Shown here: one piece after another, positions 1-6,029 of the stretch
How the letters are laid out: the number at the start of each line of letters is the position of its first letter
Numbering within the stretch: position 1 is the stretch's first letter
Origin: Acidimicrobium sp. UBA3029
GTDB lineage: Bacteria > Actinomycetota > Acidimicrobiia > Acidimicrobiales > Ilumatobacteraceae
Assembly: GCA_002367695.1 (NCBI GenBank)
Contig: DFDK01000055.1
Location: 1 to 8,112, forward strand
DNA: 8,112 bases
Direction: 5' to 3'
Notes under the pieces: model-generated
What the model was told of the DNA's origin: nothing
The model's input: the letters and a program-made list of their open reading frames with translations, nothing else
The model's database searches: none
Position numbers and translations under genes: made by a program

Positions 1-81
1 GTTGTTGAAACAACTTTTGAAGTGGAAGGTGCAACTAAGCCTTCTTGCGTTGCAGAACTCATCTTCCGCTACTACTACTAG
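1..81 (+). CDS. C-terminal fragment of a possible MaoC-like (hotdog) acyl dehydratase
   Basis: This is the last 26 codons and TAG stop (79-81) of a rightward gene whose body lies left of the window. The frame is open from base 1. The visible tail has a beta-strand-like start, then the run TKPSCVAELIFRYY with a Cys-Val-Ala-Glu core and an aromatic-rich end. From memory this resembles the final strand of MaoC-type acyl dehydratases and related hotdog-fold enzymes acting on acyl-CoA. The neighbourhood is acyl-CoA metabolism, which fits, but a 26-residue tail cannot decide the family; an acyl-CoA thioesterase is an alternative. That the frame is real is supported by its clean end just before the converging oxidoreductase gene and by a possible hairpin at its stop. 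It converges on the gene at 110-1075 with 28 bp between the stop codons. Confidence 0.45.
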   Translation, partial: VVETTFEVEGATKPSCVAELIFRYYY

Positions 82-110
82 AACTTTTAAGAACAGCAAC
101 TAGTCGTAGT
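71..110. terminator. Imperfect inverted repeat between converging genes, possible bidirectional terminator
   Basis: Bases 71-81 (ACTACTACTAG) and 100-110 (CTAGTCGTAGT) pair at 10 of 11 positions around an 18-nt loop; the one mismatch is 76 with 105. The left arm contains the TAG stop of the rightward gene, and the right arm touches the TAA stop (110-112) of the leftward oxidoreductase. Position and symmetry suit a shared transcription end for both strands. Against this, neither side is followed by a clear T tract and the loop is long, so it would be an atypical intrinsic terminator. Confidence 0.3.
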
Positions 111-1075
111 TAACGATATTTCGCCATGATCTTGGCGAACTCATCCATCGTCTGTGTACTCGGATAGTCGACGCACCAGGGAATAAAGCCAGTGCAACCG
201 ACCTCGATGTATTGGTCTATTTTCTCCGCAACCTGTTCGGGCGTACCAACAATATTGGATTTTTGCCATGTCTCAAACTGATCACCTCTGCCACTAGCAA
301 TCTGAAAGTCGCGACACTCTTGCTCTGTGTCGCGAATGAGAATTTCGCCTGAAATTGTTTTCCCAATCTCATCAGCATCACGGCCAACGTTGAGACAGTG
401 ACCCTTTAAGATCTCAACTTTGTGTGCGAAGTCTTCCGGTGAACCACCAAAGTTTGAGTAATCAGCATGCTGTGCCACCACGCGCAACGTCAACTGTTCA
501 CCACCACCACCAATCCAAATCGGAGGATGTGGGTTCTGTAAAGGTTTTGGATCGCAGTTCGCACGTGATGTTTGGTAATACTTTCCGTCGTATGTTGCTT
601 CTTCTTGCGACCACATCATTTTTACGATCTCAACAGTTTCGCGCAACATTCCAATTCGATCTTTGGGCACTGGAAACTGATATCCGTAACTTCTAAATTC
701 ATTTTCATACCACCCAGCTCCGATTCCCCAGTCCAAACGTCCGCCCGAGATCACATCGAGAGTCGAGGTGATTTTTGCAAGCAATGCTGGTGGTCGATAC
801 AACGCACAACCCACCATCTGCCCAAGTCGAATCTTGGTCGTCAATTGACTAATGGCAGCCATTACTGTCCAACACTCAAACACCGCCTCATGAGCAGGGC
901 GTGGAACGTTATGGAAGTGGTCGTACACCCAAATGGAATCAAAACCCAGTTTTTCAGCGCGCAATGCAATATCAACAGATGCCTGCCATTTTTCGGCAGC
1001 AGTTGGAATTTTTACTAATTCCATCTTCCAACCCTGAGGAATGAAAACCCCAAACGTAATGTGTTGTTTTGTCAT
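110..1075 (-). CDS. Luciferase-like F420-dependent oxidoreductase (Rv1855c-like family)
   Basis: This 321-residue protein belongs to the luciferase-like monooxygenase superfamily, a TIM-barrel fold. Many actinobacterial members use coenzyme F420 to reduce or oxidise small substrates in the cytoplasm; the substrate here is unknown. The first beta strand (FGVFIPQG, 8-15) is followed by the family motif DSIWVYDHF (46-54). Next come LGQMVGCALYRPPALLAK (84-101) and the GGRLDWGIGAGW loop (111-122), which is hallmark sequence for the group. The segment PPIWIGGGGEQLTLR lies near residue 190. The overall pattern recalls the F420 subfamily typified by mycobacterial Rv1855c. The ATG is at 1073-1075, and a GGAG sits 10 nt upstream. 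It overlaps the stop of the upstream acyl-CoA dehydrogenase by 4 bp, so the two are very likely co-transcribed and translationally coupled. F420 rather than FMN use is inferred from family resemblance. Confidence 0.87.
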   Translation of the reverse strand: MTKQHITFGVFIPQGWKMELVKIPTAAEKWQASVDIALRAEKLGFDSIWVYDHFHNVPRPAHEAVFECWTVMAAISQLTTKIRLGQMVGCALYRPPALLAKITSTLDVISGGRLDWGIGAGWYENEFRSYGYQFPVPKDRIGMLRETVEIVKMMWSQEEATYDGKYYQTSRANCDPKPLQNPHPPIWIGGGGEQLTLRVVAQHADYSNFGGSPEDFAHKVEILKGHCLNVGRDADEIGKTISGEILIRDTEQECRDFQIASGRGDQFETWQKSNIVGTPEQVAEKIDQYIEVGCTGFIPWCVDYPSTQTMDEFAKIMAKYR

Positions 1076-2292
1076 AATGGTAAATCTCCAGTGGCTTTCT
1101 TTGTAGAACCATGATCTTTGAAAGCCGCAATTGTCCGTTGCGCGATGCGCATTTGATGAATCTCATCCGCACCATCAGCAAAACGACTCCATCGGGCCTG
1201 CTGCAACATACCAGCAAGAGGTGTATCCGTCGAGTACCCCAGTGCACCATGAACTTGAATTGCGCGATCGACGATGCGCCACAAACTATTTGCAACGAAG
1301 TGCTTAGCCATCGAAACTTCGCTCGTAAATTCGAGTCCGTGTTCGATCTTGTACGCAGCATGTAAGACCATGAGCTTGCATTGGTACAGCTCCATCGCAG
1401 AGTCTGCGATCAGCCACTGAATTCCCTGCTTCTCTGCCAAAATGGAGCCGTGTGAATACCTGTCTAGCGACCGCGCGACCATCATGTCGAGTGCAGTCTC
1501 AGCCTGACCAATCCATCTCATGCAATGTGCGAGCCGAGCTGGCCCAAGTCGATATTGACCGAGCAAGTGACCCTGACCACGACCACCGAGCATGCTGCTC
1601 GCCGGCACACGCAAATCTTTAATCAAAATCTCGCAATGGTTGTGACCGCCTGACATTGTCTCAATATCACGAACAACATTCCATCCTTCACTCGGAATAT
1701 CAACGATGAAGCATGAATTTGCAGCTTGAGGTAGGTCAGGGTCTTCTTCGGTTCGAGCAACCAGCAATGCAAACTGCGCACCACGTGCTCCAGAGATAAA
1801 CCACTTGTGTCCGTTAATAACCCATTCGTCGCCATCTTGATAAGCAAAAGTTTTAATCAGAGTCGGATCGCTGCCCGCAACTTCTGGTTCGGTCATAGCA
1901 AAACACGATCGCGCCGTACCTTCGCATAAAGGACGCAAATATTTTTCTTTTTGCTCTGGCGTTGCCCAGTGCAGCAGAGTGTGCTGATTACCTTCGTCGG
2001 GTGCCTGAGCGTTGAGCACGAAGGGCCCGATGCTGACTTTGGCGGCCTCTGCGGAAACTGCCGCCATGGCAGTTGGGCCAAGACCCATGCCACCCCACTC
2101 GGCAGGCATGTGAGGTAGCCACAACTTCCAATCTTCTCGCGCAACTTTTCGCAATTGAACAATTGTCTTAACAACCTGCGACCGATCATGCTGATCAATT
2201 GCATCCCACTGCGGTCGGACCACAGTGTCCATGAACTCACGCACTTGCATCCGAACTTTCTCAACTTCTGGCGGGAAGGAAAAATCAATCAT
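1072..2292 (-). CDS. Acyl-CoA dehydrogenase, ACAD10/ACAD11-like clade
   Basis: This 406-residue flavoenzyme should oxidise an acyl-CoA at the alpha-beta bond, passing electrons through FAD to electron-transfer flavoprotein. The length is normal for a single-domain member without the kinase fusion seen in human ACAD10/11. The helical N-terminal domain starts DFSFPPEVEKVR (3-14). The FAD/substrate signature CFAMTEPEVAGSD is at 130-142, followed by INGHKWFISGA and a beta domain. A LGPARLAHCMRWIG helix and IQVHGALGYS (flavin/dimer contact) come later. Near the C-terminus FADGADEIH (371-379) replaces the usual YEGT, putting Asp373 where most acyl-CoA dehydrogenases have the catalytic Glu. The ADG-DE-H pattern is what I recall from ACAD10/11, some of which act on 4-hydroxyacyl or 4-phosphoacyl substrates. 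Whether this one does is unknown, and no aminoglycoside-phosphotransferase-like kinase is in view. It is the first gene of a leftward pair with the F420 oxidoreductase, divergent from menG. I see no convincing ribosome site or -10 box before its ATG (2290-2292). Confidence 0.92.
   Translation of the reverse strand: MIDFSFPPEVEKVRMQVREFMDTVVRPQWDAIDQHDRSQVVKTIVQLRKVAREDWKLWLPHMPAEWGGMGLGPTAMAAVSAEAAKVSIGPFVLNAQAPDEGNQHTLLHWATPEQKEKYLRPLCEGTARSCFAMTEPEVAGSDPTLIKTFAYQDGDEWVINGHKWFISGARGAQFALLVARTEEDPDLPQAANSCFIVDIPSEGWNVVRDIETMSGGHNHCEILIKDLRVPASSMLGGRGQGHLLGQYRLGPARLAHCMRWIGQAETALDMMVARSLDRYSHGSILAEKQGIQWLIADSAMELYQCKLMVLHAAYKIEHGLEFTSEVSMAKHFVANSLWRIVDRAIQVHGALGYSTDTPLAGMLQQARWSRFADGADEIHQMRIAQRTIAAFKDHGSTKKATGDLPL
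1086..1089 (-). promoter_or_regulatory. Shine-Dalgarno-like GGAG of the F420 oxidoreductase gene
   Basis: On the minus strand GGAG lies 10 nt before the ATG at 1073-1075, inside the last codons of the acyl-CoA dehydrogenase gene. It supports the ATG that overlaps the upstream stop codon. The spacing is a little longer than ideal. Confidence 0.5.
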
Positions 2293-2356
2293 CGTTCAAG
2301 TTTGCCCGATCAGGACACATTGCCACGAGTCGGCTTCTGGTCGTAGCCTGAATGCT
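2293..2356. promoter_or_regulatory. 64-bp divergent intergenic region (acyl-CoA dehydrogenase / menG)
   Basis: This short spacer must carry the start signals for both the leftward acyl-CoA dehydrogenase unit and the rightward menG-menF unit, unless they extend into the coding sequences. A plausible rightward promoter is visible and listed separately. On the leftward strand I find no clear -10/-35 pair and no Shine-Dalgarno sequence close to the ATG. No operator-like palindrome stands out. Confidence 0.5.
2320..2349 (+). promoter_or_regulatory. Putative leaderless promoter of menG
   Basis: TTGCCA (2320-2325) matches the sigma-70 type -35 consensus at five of six bases. After an 18-bp spacer comes TAGCCT (2344-2349), which fits the TANNNT form of the -10 box. 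Seven bases then separate it from the GTG at 2357, so transcription would begin at or next to the start codon. The absence of any Shine-Dalgarno sequence before the GTG agrees with a leaderless mRNA. This is a pattern match only. Confidence 0.4.
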
Positions 2357-3058
2357 GTGAACAATGCCTGGGACTCGGTCGACTTGCCGCAGGGACAGGC
2401 CAAAGTTCATGCCGTTCGGAGCATGTTTGATGCGATTGCTCCGCGCTACGACCTTGTCAATCGAATCATGACATTTCGTCTGGACGTGCGCTGGAGACGT
2501 AAGGCCATCGCCTGTCTCGGACTACCGTCAAACAGTGTCATTCTCGATTTGGCAAGCGGTACAGGTGACATGTGTATCGATCTGCGTAAGGCCGGCTACC
2601 AACCTCTCTCGATGGATCTCTCGCTAGGTATGTTGATCGCTGACCGCAGTAATGCCCCTCGCACGCAAACCGATATTTTGCAGTTACCTTGCGCAGACAA
2701 CTCAGTCGACGGAATTACTTGTGGATTTGCGCTACGAAATCTGCTCGATCTGAATACATTCTTTGCAGAACTCTCTCGCGTCACGAGACAAGGCGGTCGA
2801 ATTGCCCTACTTGACGTCGGCATTCCCACCAACCCATTCATCAAGTGGGGCAATAGCATCTACTTCGGCAAGATCGTCCCACGCATCGGAGGTTTGCTTT
2901 CTAACCGCGCCGCGTACAACTACCTTCCAAAAAGTGTCGCTTATCTTCCCTCGCCTGCCGCCATGGTTGACATGCTGACACAAAACGGCTTTACCTTTGT
3001 TGAACACCGCCAACTCTCCGGTGGGCTCACTCAATTACTTCTCGCGACCAAGGCATAG
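2357..3058 (+). CDS. menG: Demethylmenaquinone methyltransferase MenG (UbiE family)
   Basis: This 233-residue SAM-dependent methyltransferase performs the last step of menaquinone synthesis, C-methylation of demethylmenaquinone. The UbiE-type N-terminal signature MFDAIAPRYDLVNRIMTF is at 23-40. The SAM-binding motif I VILDLASGTGD is at 61-71 and DLSLGML, motif II-like, at 87-93. GFALRNL at 123-129 is typical of UbiE/MenG, and RVTRQGGRIALLD follows. GTG at 2357 is preferred as start because it leaves the usual 20 or so residues before the MFDxIAxxYD motif. The frame stays open back to an ATG at 2225, but that extension would run 68 bp into the oppositely transcribed dehydrogenase gene and looks nothing like the family. 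menF follows after 2 bp. MenG and ubiquinone UbiE cannot be separated on sequence, but the men neighbours make the menaquinone role clear. Confidence 0.93.
   Translation: MNNAWDSVDLPQGQAKVHAVRSMFDAIAPRYDLVNRIMTFRLDVRWRRKAIACLGLPSNSVILDLASGTGDMCIDLRKAGYQPLSMDLSLGMLIADRSNAPRTQTDILQLPCADNSVDGITCGFALRNLLDLNTFFAELSRVTRQGGRIALLDVGIPTNPFIKWGNSIYFGKIVPRIGGLLSNRAAYNYLPKSVAYLPSPAAMVDMLTQNGFTFVEHRQLSGGLTQLLLATKA
3050..3053 (+). promoter_or_regulatory. Weak Shine-Dalgarno AAGG before menF
   Basis: AAGG in the last codons of menG lies 7 nt before the menF ATG (3061), a normal spacing. It supports this start and coupling of the two genes. The match to the consensus is short. Confidence 0.35.
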
Positions 3059-3060
3059 CC

Positions 3061-4299
3061 ATGCGCGCTACTACGCGTCTACTTTCCGAGGTTTCGACCA
3101 CATTTACTGCCGACCAAATTGACCTCAATGCCATCGCAGGATCTGACGGCATGCTGTTTGTTCGAAATGGAATTGGTTTTGCAACACGTGGCATTGCATC
3201 TCGAATCGCATCACGCGACGCCAAAGAATTTATTGCAAACATCCAAGTTGATGACTCGGTTAATGCCCCCGGCAGTGGCCCTGTGCTTATCGGTGCCATT
3301 CCATTTGATTCACAAGAGCCACACGATTTCATTCTTCCAAAATTTCTAGTCTGCAAATCTGATGACGGTCGTTGCTGGGTTACCACGATTGATGCAAATC
3401 ACGTAGATGAGACAGATAATTCTGCAGAAATACATTCAAATCTCAGCCAGGTACAGACCCCGAACGCGACTTCATCATCGTTCACCGTCGTACCAGGAGT
3501 CGATATTGAAACATACCTTGAGGCAGTTACTGCTGCACGTGATGCAGTGCGCAGTGGCGCCATCACCAAGGCAGTCATTGCACGGGATGTACTTGTTACC
3601 AGCAGCAACCCCATTGACATTCATTCAGTTCTTCTTCGACTTCGAAACTCTTTTGGCTCGAGTTATCAATTTTCTGTAGATGGATTTATTGGTGCCTCAC
3701 CCGAATTACTCGTCTCGATCGTTAACGGACAGGTTTCGAGCCATCCATTGGCTGGAACCGCTCCACGTACGGGCGACCCGGTTACCGATGCCGAGTTAGC
3801 GACATCACTCCTTTCGTCGGCGAAAAATCAAATCGAGCATCGGATTGTCATCGATGCGGTCCATGACACTTTGCTGCCATGGTGCTCATACCTTGACTGG
3901 GAGCCCGAAGCAAGCATTGTTGCGGTCGCCAACGTGCAACATCTCGGTACGCACATGTCGGGAAGGCTCTCCGAACCATTTCTTCATGTGCTCGACGCCG
4001 TCTATGCACTCTCTCCCACTCCCGCACTTGGTGGCTTTCCTCGCGACAACGCCCTACAACTGATTGCCCATGTTGAAGGTATGTCGCGTGGGCGTTATGG
4101 CGGTGCGGTTGGATGGTTTGACAATCGTGGCAACGGTGTTTGGGCTGTCGCAATTCGTTGCGCTGAGTATTCAAACAACAACATGACAGCACGATTGTTC
4201 GCTGGGGGCGGAATTGTTGCCGACAGCGAACCGCTTTTAGAACTTGCAGAAACACAGGCAAAGTTGCAAGCAATGCTTGCTGCAATTATTCGGCCTTAA
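3061..4299 (+). CDS. menF: Isochorismate synthase MenF
   Basis: This 412-residue Mg-dependent enzyme of the chorismate-utilising (anthranilate synthase component I-like) family converts chorismate to isochorismate, committing it to menaquinone. The first 140 residues are the poorly conserved part. The catalytic fold starts at about 143. Lys170 in ITKAVIARD is where isochorismate synthases have the water-activating lysine. Glu215 in GASPEL, SHPLAGTAPRTGD (227-239) and the metal-site Glu259 of IEHRIVIDAV follow. QHLGTHMSGRL, SPTPALGGFPR and GRYGGAVGW come next, then the C-terminal GGGIV with Glu394 and Glu397 in the ELAETQAK stretch. Salicylate or siderophore isochorismate synthases share these motifs, but the men genes around it settle the role. 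It starts 2 bp after menG. Its last 14 bp overlap the 3' end of the converging menD. Confidence 0.92.
   Translation: MRATTRLLSEVSTTFTADQIDLNAIAGSDGMLFVRNGIGFATRGIASRIASRDAKEFIANIQVDDSVNAPGSGPVLIGAIPFDSQEPHDFILPKFLVCKSDDGRCWVTTIDANHVDETDNSAEIHSNLSQVQTPNATSSSFTVVPGVDIETYLEAVTAARDAVRSGAITKAVIARDVLVTSSNPIDIHSVLLRLRNSFGSSYQFSVDGFIGASPELLVSIVNGQVSSHPLAGTAPRTGDPVTDAELATSLLSSAKNQIEHRIVIDAVHDTLLPWCSYLDWEPEASIVAVANVQHLGTHMSGRLSEPFLHVLDAVYALSPTPALGGFPRDNALQLIAHVEGMSRGRYGGAVGWFDNRGNGVWAVAIRCAEYSNNNMTARLFAGGGIVADSEPLLELAETQAKLQAMLAAIIRP
4266..4280 (-). terminator. Short hairpin just past the menD stop, weak terminator candidate
   Basis: GCAAGCA and TGCTTGC form a perfect 7-base inverted repeat with a single central base (4273), so the RNA stem would be 6 bp with a 3-nt loop. 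It starts 5 nt after the menD stop codon in the leftward direction and is followed by AACTTT rather than a full T run. It lies within the last codons of menF, so it could also act on rightward transcripts. The stem is short and the sequence is coding, so chance is quite possible. Confidence 0.22.
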
Positions 4300-6010
4300 A
4301 ACCATTCGCTACTGCGGCATAGATCGCGTCATGATCGGCAACATTTTTTTGGCGGTCAGTGTTTATGACGATTACACGCGAACCTTGTGGAAGAAGCGCT
4401 TGCCTCAATTGTGTAACCGTCTTAACTGTGGCGCATGGAATTCCATGAGCCTGCACCAATTGACCAATATCAACATTATGCGGAGTGCCGAATAATTGCT
4501 CGAATCTCTGTGGGTCTAGGGTTGTTGATTGAGGCAGAAAAGCAAATATTCCGCCACCCTTGTTGTCGACAACCACAATTTTGAGATCAATTTTGCGTTG
4601 CATTAAATTGAGCAATCCATTTGTGTCATGCAATAGCGCGATATCGCCAATCAACAACGCAGTCAATTGAGCACTTTCTAATGCAACCCCAACCGCCGTC
4701 GACACCACACCATCAATGCCATTGACGCCGCGGTTTGCCAGCACTCTTACTCCAATTCGTGGTGCGCTAAACCATTCAACATCGCGCACCGGCATGCTTG
4801 AAGACAGCACAAGATTTGAATCGTCGGGCATTGCTTCTACTACCGTTCTCGCCACCAAGGGTTCTGTCAAGTCACTCGTGTCGTTCCACATCGAGTCAAG
4901 AATCGAACTACACGTTGCCTGTAATTTTTGCCAGTTTGTCACCCACGAAGTAGCAGGCTTGTGTTGTATGAGTGCATTCAGTCTTTCGCACACTTGTGAT
5001 GCACGCGCTACGACATGCTCGCCAACAATTCTGTCTGGGTCGACAAGTTGAAGCGTGTCGCTCACTGCTAAGTACGTGCACTTGCTCTCTCGTATCCAAG
5101 TATTCACTACTTTCGAAACTGGTGGCTCCCCGAAACGTAGAACCGCCCGCGGAGTAAAGGCTTGGGCAATTGCCGAATCACGCAATAAAACATCGGCATT
5201 GCTCACAACCGTTGCACCACAGGCATTACCAACATCGACACGACACCCACTACGACTGTCGCTGAAAACTGGCCATTGCAAGCGATTGGCCAACTCGAGA
5301 ACCATTTGCGGATTGTCAATGCCATTACCCGCAACTATGACGCCCTTTTCTTCACTGCACGCCTTAGATAACTCTTGTATGAGATGCTGCGAAATTGCTT
5401 GTGGCTCTTCATTCAAACCTTCAACGTGTGAGCCAATGACACCAGGCAACGCTTCGGCTATGCCAACAAGCGGTTCCCTAAATGGCAAGTTGAGGTGCAC
5501 CGGCCCAGCATCAGTTTGTACGGCTGCATTCAACACCTCTTGAGCCAATTGACGCCAGTTGTCTCGCCCTGTGTCGTCGGCAACGCCAGCATCGACAAAC
5601 AGTCGCGTGGAAGCGCCGTACAGATTCTGTTGATCTATTGTTTGCGCAGCACCTACGCCCTGCAACTCGGGCGGCCTATCGGCAGTGCACACCAACATAG
5701 GTACTAATGCATAATGTGCTTCAACAACTGCAGCATGAAATTCAACTGCTGCAGTACCAGAAGTACACAGCAAAATCGCTGGCATCAACTTGCCACTCTT
5801 ACTTGACAATCCAATTCCAAGTGCCGCAAACGATGCCGACCGCTCATCATGAAAAATATGTAGCTGCAACTCACTTCGGGCAGCAAGTGCCAAAGCCATC
5901 GGAGTGCTCCGCGAGCCAGGTGCAACCACCGCATGCTTCACCCCGCATCGAATCCACTCGTCCACCAGCGTGGCGCAAAAGGTCGCTGTGATTGCAGAAC
6001 TACTCGTCAT
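4286..6010 (-). CDS. menD: SEPHCHC synthase MenD (ThDP-dependent)
   Basis: This 574-residue enzyme uses thiamine diphosphate to decarboxylate 2-oxoglutarate and add the succinic semialdehyde unit to isochorismate, giving SEPHCHC. The N-terminal Pyr domain has APGSRSTP (30-37) with the substrate-binding Ser33/Arg34 pair and DERSA with Glu56, the ThDP-activating glutamate. LLCTSGTAAVEFHAA, TADRPPELQGVGAAQTIDQ and GPVHLNLPFREPL follow. SSSMPVRDVEWF is in the PP domain. The metal-diphosphate site is GDIALLHD (Asp456) through DNKGGGIF (Asn483, Gly485-487), with normal spacing. Length is normal for MenD (E. coli about 556). ATG at 6008-6010 gives the usual N-terminus, about 30 residues before APGSRSTP. 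The gene converges on menF with a 14-bp overlap and diverges from frnE over 19 bp, so its promoter must lie in the frnE coding sequence. I could not pick a convincing one. A purine-rich GAGGGG abuts the ATG, too close for a standard ribosome site. Confidence 0.95.
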   Translation of the reverse strand: MTSSSAITATFCATLVDEWIRCGVKHAVVAPGSRSTPMALALAARSELQLHIFHDERSASFAALGIGLSSKSGKLMPAILLCTSGTAAVEFHAAVVEAHYALVPMLVCTADRPPELQGVGAAQTIDQQNLYGASTRLFVDAGVADDTGRDNWRQLAQEVLNAAVQTDAGPVHLNLPFREPLVGIAEALPGVIGSHVEGLNEEPQAISQHLIQELSKACSEEKGVIVAGNGIDNPQMVLELANRLQWPVFSDSRSGCRVDVGNACGATVVSNADVLLRDSAIAQAFTPRAVLRFGEPPVSKVVNTWIRESKCTYLAVSDTLQLVDPDRIVGEHVVARASQVCERLNALIQHKPATSWVTNWQKLQATCSSILDSMWNDTSDLTEPLVARTVVEAMPDDSNLVLSSSMPVRDVEWFSAPRIGVRVLANRGVNGIDGVVSTAVGVALESAQLTALLIGDIALLHDTNGLLNLMQRKIDLKIVVVDNKGGGIFAFLPQSTTLDPQRFEQLFGTPHNVDIGQLVQAHGIPCATVKTVTQLRQALLPQGSRVIVINTDRQKNVADHDAIYAAVANGFKAE

Positions 6011-6022
6011 CCCCTCTATCGT
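5992..6022 (+). promoter_or_regulatory. Putative leaderless promoter of the frnE-menH unit
   Basis: TATCGT (6017-6022) is a TANNNT -10 candidate exactly 7 bases before the ATG at 6030, the same spacing as at menG. A poor -35 candidate, TTGCAG (5992-5997), is 19 bp upstream inside the first codons of menD. No Shine-Dalgarno sequence precedes the ATG; the bases are GGCACCT. This suggests a leaderless transcript but is a pattern match only. Confidence 0.35.
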
Positions 6023-6029
6023 GGCACCT
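6011..6029. promoter_or_regulatory. 19-bp divergent gap between menD and the FrnE-like gene
   Basis: Only 19 bp separate two start codons on opposite strands, so the two promoters must overlap each other and the neighbouring coding ends. The rightward -10 candidate sits here and is listed separately. The leftward direction shows AGAGGGG directly against the menD ATG. Confidence 0.55.

Noticed and set aside
70..80. TAC triplet repeat as a microsatellite
   Set aside because: Three Tyr codons at the end of the left gene; too short to be a meaningful tandem repeat.
572..1018. 148-codon plus-strand frame opposite the F420 oxidoreductase
   Set aside because: Composition is that of an antisense shadow (rich in His, Ser, Cys and Phe) with no recognisable motif, lying wholly within a well-supported gene.
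2225..2356. N-terminal extension of the menG frame back to ATG 2225
   Set aside because: It runs antisense through the first codons of the acyl-CoA dehydrogenase gene, has no resemblance to UbiE/MenG, and GTG 2357 gives the normal family N-terminus.
5055..5543. 162-codon plus-strand frame opposite menD
   Set aside because: No motif, antisense composition, and fully inside conserved menD sequence.
6011..6017. AGAGGGG as the menD ribosome binding site
   Set aside because: It directly abuts the ATG with no spacer, which is unsuitable for normal Shine-Dalgarno pairing; mentioned only as a note under menD.
5904..6029. N-terminal extension of the FrnE-like frame to ATG 5904
   Set aside because: It is antisense to menD, low in family resemblance, and would push the CxxC motif more than 40 residues from the N-terminus; ATG 6030 fits the family.
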